From assembly GCA_963778385.1 (NCBI GenBank), contig CAVZUA010000026.1:62001-126000 (forward strand): DNA of 64,000 nt, written 5' to 3'. Positions 57,409 to 64,000 of this stretch are shown one piece after another. The position numbers and the translations under genes are program-made. The number at the start of each line of letters is the position of its first letter. Position 1 is the stretch's first letter. Under the pieces are notes generated by a model. The model did no database searches. It was given only the letters and a program-made list of their open reading frames with translations, and was not told where the DNA came from. Source of the stretch: DATARH01 sp963778385. GTDB lineage: Bacteria; Pseudomonadota; Alphaproteobacteria; ATCC43930; CGMCC-115725.

Positions 57409-58364
57409 TCGACAAGTCCGTGGTCGAGCGCCGCACCACCATCGACCGACGCCGTCCGCGCGGTCTGCTCGCCGCCGATCCGGTGCACGATTTCGACGCG
57501 GCGCCGCCGCGCATCTCGTTCGAGTTCTTCCCGCCGAAGACGCCCGAGATGGAGGAGCGGTTGTGGGAGGTCGTCAAGCGCATCGAGCCGCTGGGCCCGC
57601 GCTTCGTATCGGTGACCTACGGCGCCGGCGGGTCGACGCGCGAGCGCACCCATGCGACGGTGCGCCGCATCCGCCAGGAGACCGGACTCGAACCGGCGGC
57701 GCACCTGACCTGCGTCGCCGCCACCCGCGAGGAAATCGACTCGGTCGCGCGTGAGTATTGGGAGGCCGGGGTCCGGCACATCGTGGCGCTGCGCGGCGAT
57801 CCGCCGGGCGGCATGGGAACGTCCTACACACCGCATCCCGGCGGCTACGGTTTCGCGGCCGACCTAGTCGCCGGGCTGAAGCGCGTCGCCGATTTCGAAA
57901 TCAGCGTCGCCGCCTATCCCGAGACGCATCCCGAGGCACAGAGCGCCGGGCACGATCTGGATAATCTGAAGGCCAAGCTCGACGCCGGCGCCAATCGGGC
58001 CATCACCCAGTTTTTTTTCGATGTCGACCTGTTTCTGCGGTTCCGCGACCGTGCGGCGGCGGCCGGGATCACCGTGCCCATCGTGCCGGGTATCCTTCCG
58101 GTAACGAATTTCGCGCAGCTTAAGCGCATGTCCGGCACCTGTGGCGCATCGATCCCCGCCTGGATGGAGGGCCATTTCGATGGGCTTGACGACGACCCCG
58201 ACACGCGGCGCCTCGTTGCCACCTCGTTGGCCGCCGAGCAATGCCGCCGCTTGCAGGCCGACGGCGTCAACGAATTCCATTTCTACACGCTGAACCGTGC
58301 CGACCTGATCGTCGCAATCTGCCACATGCTCGGTGTGCGCGCCCCCAAGCCGGTTGCGGCATAA
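57405..58364 (+). CDS. metF: 5,10-methylenetetrahydrofolate reductase MetF
   Basis: FAD-containing TIM-barrel enzyme of 319 residues making 5-methyl-THF for methionine synthase. ISFEFFPPKTPEMEERLW carries the catalytic Glu. FVSVTYGAGGSTRERTH, AAHLTCVAATREEID, HIVALRGDPP, AAYPETHPEA and AITQFFFDVDLFLRF follow in the family order. The N-terminal ~35 residues before the barrel are a basic extension. It is coupled to the regulator upstream and metH is 21 bases downstream. Confidence 0.95.
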   Translation: MIDKSVVERRTTIDRRRPRGLLAADPVHDFDAAPPRISFEFFPPKTPEMEERLWEVVKRIEPLGPRFVSVTYGAGGSTRERTHATVRRIRQETGLEPAAHLTCVAATREEIDSVAREYWEAGVRHIVALRGDPPGGMGTSYTPHPGGYGFAADLVAGLKRVADFEISVAAYPETHPEAQSAGHDLDNLKAKLDAGANRAITQFFFDVDLFLRFRDRAAAAGITVPIVPGILPVTNFAQLKRMSGTCGASIPAWMEGHFDGLDDDPDTRRLVATSLAAEQCRRLQADGVNEFHFYTLNRADLIVAICHMLGVRAPKPVAA

Positions 58365-58385
58365 CCCTTAGGCGTCCCCAGTACC

Positions 58386-61300
58386 ATGATCCATATTCTC
58401 GACTACCTCGCCGACCGGGTGTTGCTGTGCGACGGTGCGATGGGCACCGAGGTTCAGGCGCAGAACCTCGACGTCGTCCATGACTTCCACAATCACGAGA
58501 ACTGCACCGAGATCCTGTGCGAGAGCCGGCCCGATCTGGTGCGTGAAATCCACCGCAATTACCTCGCGGCGGGCGCCGACGCGATCCAGACCAACAGCTT
58601 TGGCGGCTCGCCGATCACCCTCAACGAGTTCGGCATCGCCGAGAAGGCGTTTGCACTCAACAAGACGTCGGCGGAATTGGCGCGCGAGACGGTGGCCGAG
58701 TTCGCCCATGACGGCCGGCCGCGCTTTGTGTTGGGCTCGCTGGGGCCCGGGACGCGGCTGCCGAGCCTCGGCCATGTCGCCTACCAGCCGCTGGAAGATG
58801 CGCTGACCCGGCAGTGCGACGGCCTGGTCGAAGGCGGGGTCGATGCCATCCTGATCGAAACCTGCCAGGACCCGCTGCAGATCAAGGCCGCTGTCAACGG
58901 CGCGAAGCGCGCCCGAATCGGCGCCAATAAGGACATCCCGATCTTCGTCCAGGTGACGGTCGAGACCACGGGCACGTTGCTGGTCGGCGCCGACATAGCC
59001 GCGGCGGCGACGATCATCGATGCGCTCGGCGTCGACAGCATCGGCCTCAACTGCGCGACCGGCCCGCGCGAGATGGCCGAGCACGTCAAATGGCTCGGCG
59101 AGAACTGGCCGCGCTTTGTCTCGGTGCAGCCCAATGCCGGGCTGCCCGAGCTGGTCAGCGGCCGCACGCAATACCCGCTGTCCCCGGAAGAGCTGGCGCA
59201 ATGGCTCGAGCGCTTCGTGCTTGAAGACGGCGCCAACATCATCGGCGGCTGCTGCGGTACCGAGCCGCGCCACATCGCCGCGCTCGACGCGATGCTGCGC
59301 CGTATCGGCGGTGCCGGGGGCGATGGACGCTCGCGGCCGGTGCCGAAGCAGCGCAAGGTGAGCTGGGCCCCGGCGGTCGCCTCGCTCTACAGCCAGGTGA
59401 CGCTGCGCCAGGAGAACGCCTATCTGTCGATCGGCGAGCGCTGCAACGCCAACGGCTCGCGCGCCTTCCGTCGCCTGCAAGACCTGGGCGACTGGGACGG
59501 GTGCGTCGAGATGGGGCGCGAGCAGGTCAAGGAAGGCTCGCACACGCTCGACCTGTGCACCGCCTTTGTCGGGCGCGATGAAATCGCCGACATGACCCAG
59601 ATGGTGACCCGCATGCGCGGCGCGGTGAACGCGCCGCTGGTCGTCAACTCGACCGAGTTTCCGGTGCTCGAAGCGGCGCTGCGGCTCTATGGCGGCAAGC
59701 CGATCATCAACTCAATCAATTTCGAGGACGGCGAGGAAGCGGCGCACAAGCGGCTCCTGCTGGCACGCCAGTTCGGCGCGGCGGTGATCGCGCTGACCAT
59801 CGACGAAACCGGCATGGCCAAGGAGGTCGACCACAAGCTGGCAGTCGCCAAGCGGCTCTACGATTTCGCGGTCGACAAGCACGGCCTGCCGCCGTCGGAC
59901 CTGCTGTTCGATCCGCTGACATTCACGATCTGCACCGGCAACGAGGACGACCGCAAGCTGGGGCTCAATACGCTCGACGCAATCGAGCGCATCTCCAAAG
60001 AGCTGCCCGAGTGCCAGATCATCCTCGGCCTGTCGAACATCTCCTTCGGCCTCAACCCGCCGGCGCGGCAGGTGCTGAACTCGGTGTTCCTCGACCATGC
60101 GCTCAAACGCGGCATGACCGGGGCAATCGTGCATTTCTCGCGCATCCTGCCGCAACACCGCATCCCCGAGGCGGAATGGCAGGTCGCCGAGGATCTGATC
60201 TTCGACCGCCGCCGTGAGGGTTACGACCCGCTGCAAGCGTTCCTCGCGTTGTTCGAGGACCGGACGATCGAGAAGGCGGAGAAAAAAGGCCGGCCGGAGC
60301 AGATCGAGGAGCGGCTCGCCTACCGCATCGTCGAGGGCGACCGGCTCGACCTCGATGTCGATCTCGACCTGGCGATGCAAAGTTACAAGCCGCTCGACAT
60401 CATCAACGAGCATCTGCTCGGCGGGATGAAGACGGTTGGCGAGTTGTTCGGCGCCGGCAAGATGCAGCTCCCCTTTGTGCTGCAATCGGCCGAAACGATG
60501 AAGGCCGCGGTCAAGTATCTCGAACCGCATATGGAACGCGTGGAGGGCCAGGAAAAGGGCACCGTGGTGCTCGCTACGGTGCGCGGCGACGTGCACGACA
60601 TCGGCAAGAACCTCGTCGACATCATCCTCACCAATAACGGCTACCGGGTGGTCAATCTCGGTATCAAACAACCGATTGGCGTGATCGTCGAGGCGGCCAA
60701 GGAGCACCAGGCGCATGCCATCGGCATGTCGGGCCTGCTGGTCAAATCGACCGTCGTGATGCGCGAGAACCTCGAAGAGATGAGCCGCATGGGGCTGGAG
60801 GTGCCGGTCATGCTCGGCGGCGCCGCGTTGACCCGACGCTATGTCGAGGAGGATTGCGTCAACGCCTATAATTGCGGCCGCGTCGCCTATGCCCGCGACG
60901 CCTTCGACGGCCTGGCGCTGATGGACCGCATCGTCGGCAACGATTTCGACGGCTATCTCGCCGAGGTCCATGACAAGAACGCCAGCCGGCCGAAGAACGA
61001 ATCGCGCAAATTAGGCCGCGCCGGCGATCAACGCCCACAGCGCCCGGTTGACCTTGAAGAAATCCGCCTGCGCCGCGCAGAGCTGAGCCGCGGCGTGCCG
61101 GTGCCCGAGCCGCCCTTCTGGGGCGCGCGCATCCTCGAGAGCGTGCCGGTCAAGACGATCGCGGCCTACCTCAACGAACGCATGCTCTACCAATTCCAGT
61201 GGGGCTTCCGGAAGGAAGGGCGCTCGCTCGCCGAATTCAAGAAATGGGCGCGCACCGAGCTGCGGCCGATCCTGTCGCGCGTCATGGACATGACGATCCG

Positions 61301-61892
61301 CGAGAAGATTCTCCAGCCGCAGGCCTCCTACGGCTATTGGAAGGCCGCCGCCGAGGGCAACACCGTCGTGCTATTCGACGAGACCGGTCGGCGCGAGGTG
61401 GCGCATTTCACCTTCCCGCGCCAGAACAAGGATGGCGGGCTGTGCATCGCCGATTTCTTTCGTGACGTCAGCGAGCGCGAGCGCGACGTGATCGGCCTCC
61501 AGGTGGTGACGATGGGCCGCCGCGCCTCCGACGTGGCGCGCGAATGGTTCGCTGCCGACCGCTACCAGGATTACCTCTATCTGCACGGCCTCTCGGTCGA
61601 GATGGCCGAGGCCTTCGCCGAATACGTCCATAAGCGCATCCGCGGCGAGCTCGGCTTTGCCGCCGAGGAGGCGCGCGACCATGACGAGATGCTGGCGCAA
61701 GGCTATCGCGGCAGCCGCTATTCCTTCGGCTACCCCGCCTGCCCGAACCTTGCCGACCAGAGCCAGCTTCTGGCGCTGCTTAAGGCCGAAACGATCGACA
61801 TCACCCTCTCCGAGGAAGACCAGCTCGACCCCGAACAATCGACCTCGGCCATCGTCGTCCACCACCCGCAGGCAAAGTACTTCTCGGTGTAA
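58386..61892 (+). CDS. metH: Cobalamin-dependent methionine synthase MetH
   Basis: Full-length 1168-residue enzyme moving the methyl group from 5-methyl-THF to homocysteine. Domain 1 (1-~310) binds homocysteine and zinc (NCATGP, GGCCGTEP). Domain 2 (~335-620) is the pterin-binding barrel (RCNANGSRAFRRL, NSINFEDGEE, LGLSNISFGL). Domain 3 holds the cobalamin cap (LLGGMKTVGELFGAGKMQLPFVLQSAE) and the B12 module with ligand His737 in DVHDIGKN, then GMSGLLVKSTVVM. Domain 4 (~930-1168) is the SAM-dependent reactivation domain (QASYGYWKA, YSFGYPACPNLADQ). No B12 riboswitch is visible upstream, so control probably comes from the shared operator. Confidence 0.96.
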   Translation: MIHILDYLADRVLLCDGAMGTEVQAQNLDVVHDFHNHENCTEILCESRPDLVREIHRNYLAAGADAIQTNSFGGSPITLNEFGIAEKAFALNKTSAELARETVAEFAHDGRPRFVLGSLGPGTRLPSLGHVAYQPLEDALTRQCDGLVEGGVDAILIETCQDPLQIKAAVNGAKRARIGANKDIPIFVQVTVETTGTLLVGADIAAAATIIDALGVDSIGLNCATGPREMAEHVKWLGENWPRFVSVQPNAGLPELVSGRTQYPLSPEELAQWLERFVLEDGANIIGGCCGTEPRHIAALDAMLRRIGGAGGDGRSRPVPKQRKVSWAPAVASLYSQVTLRQENAYLSIGERCNANGSRAFRRLQDLGDWDGCVEMGREQVKEGSHTLDLCTAFVGRDEIADMTQMVTRMRGAVNAPLVVNSTEFPVLEAALRLYGGKPIINSINFEDGEEAAHKRLLLARQFGAAVIALTIDETGMAKEVDHKLAVAKRLYDFAVDKHGLPPSDLLFDPLTFTICTGNEDDRKLGLNTLDAIERISKELPECQIILGLSNISFGLNPPARQVLNSVFLDHALKRGMTGAIVHFSRILPQHRIPEAEWQVAEDLIFDRRREGYDPLQAFLALFEDRTIEKAEKKGRPEQIEERLAYRIVEGDRLDLDVDLDLAMQSYKPLDIINEHLLGGMKTVGELFGAGKMQLPFVLQSAETMKAAVKYLEPHMERVEGQEKGTVVLATVRGDVHDIGKNLVDIILTNNGYRVVNLGIKQPIGVIVEAAKEHQAHAIGMSGLLVKSTVVMRENLEEMSRMGLEVPVMLGGAALTRRYVEEDCVNAYNCGRVAYARDAFDGLALMDRIVGNDFDGYLAEVHDKNASRPKNESRKLGRAGDQRPQRPVDLEEIRLRRAELSRGVPVPEPPFWGARILESVPVKTIAAYLNERMLYQFQWGFRKEGRSLAEFKKWARTELRPILSRVMDMTIREKILQPQASYGYWKAAAEGNTVVLFDETGRREVAHFTFPRQNKDGGLCIADFFRDVSERERDVIGLQVVTMGRRASDVAREWFAADRYQDYLYLHGLSVEMAEAFAEYVHKRIRGELGFAAEEARDHDEMLAQGYRGSRYSFGYPACPNLADQSQLLALLKAETIDITLSEEDQLDPEQSTSAIVVHHPQAKYFSV

Positions 61893-61904
61893 GCCGCTGC
61901 CGGC

Positions 61905-61990
61905 ATCGCGAGCGGAGCTAAGCAGTCTCCGCCGTCTTAATCCTCTGCGGAACGAGATCGCCACGTCGCCTCCGGCGCCTCGCAATGACG
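61905..61990. repeat. Degraded copy of the TCATTGCGAGG repeat
   Basis: Ends GCATCGCGAGCGGAGC and GCGCCTCGCAATGACG, with AGCAGTCTCC and GAGATCGCC inside, resemble the copy at 26223-26343 with many changes. It fills the gap between metH and the NDUFA9-like gene. Confidence 0.55.
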
Positions 61991-62015
61991 ACTAATTCGT
62001 GCTAATCCCGCGCGC

Positions 62016-62972
62016 ATGAAGCGACACCAGATTGCCGTCATGGGCGGCTCGGGGTTCATCGGGCGGTATATCGTCAAGCGCCTGGCCGAGCGCGGCGAGG
62101 TGCTGGCGGTCGGCGGGCGCCACGCGGCGGACGCCAAGTTCCTCAAGCTGAAGGGCGATGTCGGCCAGGTCGGCCTCGTCAACATCGGGGTCGATGCGCC
62201 GGACGACGTGCTGCGCGCCTTTGTCGAGGGCAAGGATGCGCTCGTCAATTGCGTCGGCATCCTTTACGAGCGCGGCAGCCAGAAATTCGATGTCGTCCAC
62301 CATTCGGCGCCGGCAAAGCTGGCGCGGCTGGCGCGCGAGGCGGGCGTCGAACGGTTGGTGCATATCTCGGCGATCGGTGCCGACCCGCGCTCGTCCTCAG
62401 CCTATGCGCGCACCAAGGCGGCCGGCGAGCAGGCCGTGCATGATGCCTTCCCGACCGCGACGATCTTGCGCCCGTCGATCGTGTTCGGCCCTGAGGACGA
62501 TTTCTTCAATCGCTTCGCCTCCATGGCGACAATGTCGCCGTTTGTGCCGCTGATCGGCGGCGGCGAGACCCGATTCCAGCCGGTCTATGTCGGCGATGTC
62601 GCGAGCGCGGCGGTGCGCGTCCTCGATGATCCGACCACGGCCGGGCGCACCTACGAGCTCGGCGGGCCGAAGGTCTACACCTTCCGCCAGCTGATGGAAT
62701 TGCTGCTCGGCGAGATCAAGCGCCACCGGCGCTTTGTCGACCTGCCGTTTGGGCTGGCGAGCCTGCAGGCGCGGTTCCTGTCCCTGCTGCCGAAGCCGCC
62801 GCTGACCCCCGACCAGGTCGAGATGCTCAAGCGCGACAATGTCGTCGCCTCTGGCGCGCTCGACCTGACGACGCTCGGCATCGCCCCGACCACGGTCGAG
62901 GCGATCATCCCGACCTATCTCGACCGCTTCCGCAAAGGCGGCTGGTACGACCGCCGCCGCGCGGTGGCGTAG
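62016..62972 (+). CDS. Complex I NDUFA9-like NAD(P)-binding protein
   Basis: Atypical SDR of 318 residues. It starts MKRHQIAVMGGSGFIGRYIVKRLAERGEVLAVGGR (NAD-binding GxxGxxG). VNCVGILYERGSQKFDVVHHSAPAKLARLAREAGVERLVHISAIGADP, then SAYARTKAAGEQAV, RPSIVFGPEDDFFNRFA and YVGDVASAAVRVLD follow. These are the hallmarks of alphaproteobacterial homologues of the mitochondrial complex I accessory subunit NDUFA9. Here it likely serves in assembly or binds a reduced nucleotide; it stands apart from any nuo cluster. Confidence 0.9.
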   Translation: MKRHQIAVMGGSGFIGRYIVKRLAERGEVLAVGGRHAADAKFLKLKGDVGQVGLVNIGVDAPDDVLRAFVEGKDALVNCVGILYERGSQKFDVVHHSAPAKLARLAREAGVERLVHISAIGADPRSSSAYARTKAAGEQAVHDAFPTATILRPSIVFGPEDDFFNRFASMATMSPFVPLIGGGETRFQPVYVGDVASAAVRVLDDPTTAGRTYELGGPKVYTFRQLMELLLGEIKRHRRFVDLPFGLASLQARFLSLLPKPPLTPDQVEMLKRDNVVASGALDLTTLGIAPTTVEAIIPTYLDRFRKGGWYDRRRAVA

Positions 62973-62980
62973 CGCATCGA

Positions 62981-63125
62981 TGTCATTCCGGGGCGTCGCA
63001 CGGCGACGAACCCGGAACCCATGAACACGGACGGTTGAAGGGATCAACCGACGCTCGAACATTGTTCGGCGAAGTCTGTGTTCATGGGTTCCGGGTCTCG
63101 GCCTGCGGCCGATCCCGGAATGACA
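62981..63125. repeat. Long palindromic repeat (TGTCATTCCGGG type)
   Basis: Inner arms ACCCGGAACCCATGAACAC (63010-63028) and its exact complement (63078-63096) pair over 19 bases, and outer ends TGTCATTCCGG and CCGGAATGACA are inverted. The two halves flank a 49-base spacer. It is the family often seen as ...GGGTCCCGGGTC...CCCGGAATGAC in alphaproteobacterial genomes. Confidence 0.75.
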
Positions 63126-63176
63126 GGAAGGTTTCCTTCCGGTAAGGTCGCGCCCCTTAACAGCCGGGAAACGCCA

Positions 63177-63659
63177 ATGCCAGCCGCTCTGGAAGACACC
63201 CTGTACCTCGACGTGCCCGCCGGCCGGGTGGTCATCGAGATGCGCCCCGACCTAGCGCCTGGCCATTGCGCTCACATCAAGGCGCTCGCGAAGAGCGGGT
63301 TTTACGACGGCATTGTCTTTCACCGGGTGATCGCCGGCTTTATGGCGCAAACCGGTGACCCCAGCGGCACCGGCACCGGCGGCTCGGGTCATCCCGGATT
63401 GAAGGCGGAATTCTCGACCGAGCCGCATGTCCGCGGCGTCGCGTCGATGGCGCGCGCCTCCGACCCGAACAGCGCCGACAGCCAGTTCTTTATCTGCTTC
63501 GACGACGCGACCTTCCTCGACCGGCAGTACACGGTGTGGGGCAAGGTCGTCTCGGGCATGGAACATATCGACGCGATCAAGAAGGGCGATCCGCGCAGCG
63601 GCGCCGTCGCGAACCCTGACAAGATCATAAAGATGCAGGTCGCCGCGGACGCGGCGTAG
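63177..63659 (+). CDS. Cyclophilin-type peptidyl-prolyl isomerase, cytoplasmic
   Basis: A 160-residue cyclophilin. GRVVIEMRPDLAPGHCAHIKALAKSGFYDGIVFHRVIAGFMAQTGDP contains the FHR catalytic Arg and the FMAQTGDP segment, and MARASDPNSADSQFFICFDDATFLDRQYTVWGKV completes the active site. It has no signal peptide. ATG 63177 follows GGGAA; the longer open frame reads through the repeat. It is followed after 16 bases by a second, exported cyclophilin, probably in one operon. Confidence 0.92.
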   Translation: MPAALEDTLYLDVPAGRVVIEMRPDLAPGHCAHIKALAKSGFYDGIVFHRVIAGFMAQTGDPSGTGTGGSGHPGLKAEFSTEPHVRGVASMARASDPNSADSQFFICFDDATFLDRQYTVWGKVVSGMEHIDAIKKGDPRSGAVANPDKIIKMQVAADAA

Positions 63660-63675
63660 AGGGGCTCGCTGTCTC

Positions 63676-64000
63676 ATGAAAACGTTCCGAGTCTTGGTGC
63701 TGCTCGTCGCGGCATTCGCACTGGCCGCTGCCGCGCGGGCAGACGAGACCGACCCGCAGAACCTTCTCTACATGGACCTGAGCTTTGGCCGCGTCGTAAT
63801 CCAGTTGCGGCCCGACCTCGCGCCCGCCGCCAGCGCGCAGCTTAAGAAACTGGCGCGTTCCGGGTTTTATGACGGCGTGGTGTTCCATCGGGTGATCGCC
63901 GGGTTCATGGCGCAAGGTGGCGACCCCACCGGCACCGGCACCGGCGGTTCGGGCCATCCGCTAAAGGCGGAGTTCTCGCAGAGCGAACATTTTGTCCGCG
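63676..64000 (+). CDS. Cyclophilin-type peptidyl-prolyl isomerase, periplasmic (cut by window end)
   Basis: The first 108 residues are visible. A signal peptide (FRVLVLLVAAFALAAAARA) is followed by DETDPQNLLYMDLSFGRVVIQLRPDLAP, SGFYDGVVFHRVIAGFMAQGGDP and GTGTGGSGHPLKAEFS. It is closely similar to the cytoplasmic copy just upstream, so the two look like a tandem duplication split between compartments. The frame is open at the window edge. Confidence 0.9.
   Translation, partial: MKTFRVLVLLVAAFALAAAARADETDPQNLLYMDLSFGRVVIQLRPDLAPAASAQLKKLARSGFYDGVVFHRVIAGFMAQGGDPTGTGTGGSGHPLKAEFSQSEHFVR

Noticed and set aside
58365..58385. B12 or SAM riboswitch upstream of metF or metH
   Set aside because: Only 21 bases separate metF and metH, and the gap before the regulator gene is explained by the palindromic operator. 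No B12-box-like or SAM-aptamer-like fold is visible.
1..64000. tRNA, rRNA, CRISPR array, insertion sequence or prophage
   Set aside because: I found no cloverleaf with a T-arm, no rRNA conserved core, no regular repeat-spacer array, and no transposase, integrase or phage gene anywhere in the window.

Overview
This is a high-GC chromosomal segment from an alphaproteobacterium. The evidence is the mreBCD-mrdA-rodA cluster, the DUF6476-rluD-rpoH neighbourhood, RpoH with an alphaproteobacterial-type RpoH box, small DUF4169 and ribbon-helix-helix genes, PraR/PhrR-like XRE and DUF1194 genes, and a complex I NDUFA9-like gene. Rhodospirillales or a nearby order is most likely, but the exact lineage cannot be read from the sequence. 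There is no phage, plasmid, transposon, rRNA, tRNA or CRISPR. The content is mostly core metabolism, transport and envelope genes, plus one vapBC toxin-antitoxin pair.

Layout. 1-5.5 kb: edge of a DUF4424 protein, leuA with an attenuator-like leader, an SDR, an RlpA-like protein and an unknown protein. 5.4-9.4 kb: a Lon-like protease joined to a UspA-like protein, and a duplicated ferredoxin-fold protein. 9.5-14.5 kb: class III CoA-transferase, mltA, vapBC, and an IlvD/Edd-type sugar-acid dehydratase. 14.8-20 kb: XRE regulator, DUF1194, an ornithine-decarboxylase-family gene with a long structured leader, DUF6476, rluD, rpoH. 20-27.6 kb: copper-type P1B ATPase and a branched-chain amino-acid ABC operon with a fused livM-livG. 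27.7-34.1 kb: the cell-shape operon mreB-mreC-mreD-mrdA-rodA plus an unknown gene. 34.3-37 kb: RHH and DUF4169 proteins, a macrodomain protein, and an ECF sigma factor divergent from an orphan OmpR-type regulator. 37.2-43.1 kb: urea transporter operon urtABCDE behind a sigma-54-like promoter. 43.3-54.5 kb: a mixed set (NTF2-like, DUF1697, amidase, DjlA-like, S41-family protein, ketopantoate-reductase family, MFS, pirin, 3-hydroxybutyrate dehydrogenase, EamA, class III cyclase). 54.6-56.2 kb: mlaC and a frameshifted mlaA. 56.4-61.9 kb: ArsR-methyltransferase, metF and metH behind a perfect 20-bp palindromic operator. 62-64 kb: NDUFA9-like protein and two cyclophilins.

The most notable regulatory signals are these: a promoter whose start site falls on the ATG of a 15-residue mini-ORF upstream of leuA, with its LRLTA coding block repeated in a second mini-ORF that runs into an intrinsic terminator; the operator of the methionine-cycle operon; the sigma-54-like promoter of urtA; and the structured leader of the decarboxylase gene. 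Intergenic regions carry many palindromic repeats of several families, one of which lies in frame inside a small ORF between urtD and urtE. Two genes (the lon-like gene and mlaA) appear to carry single-nucleotide insertions, which could be real or sequencing errors.
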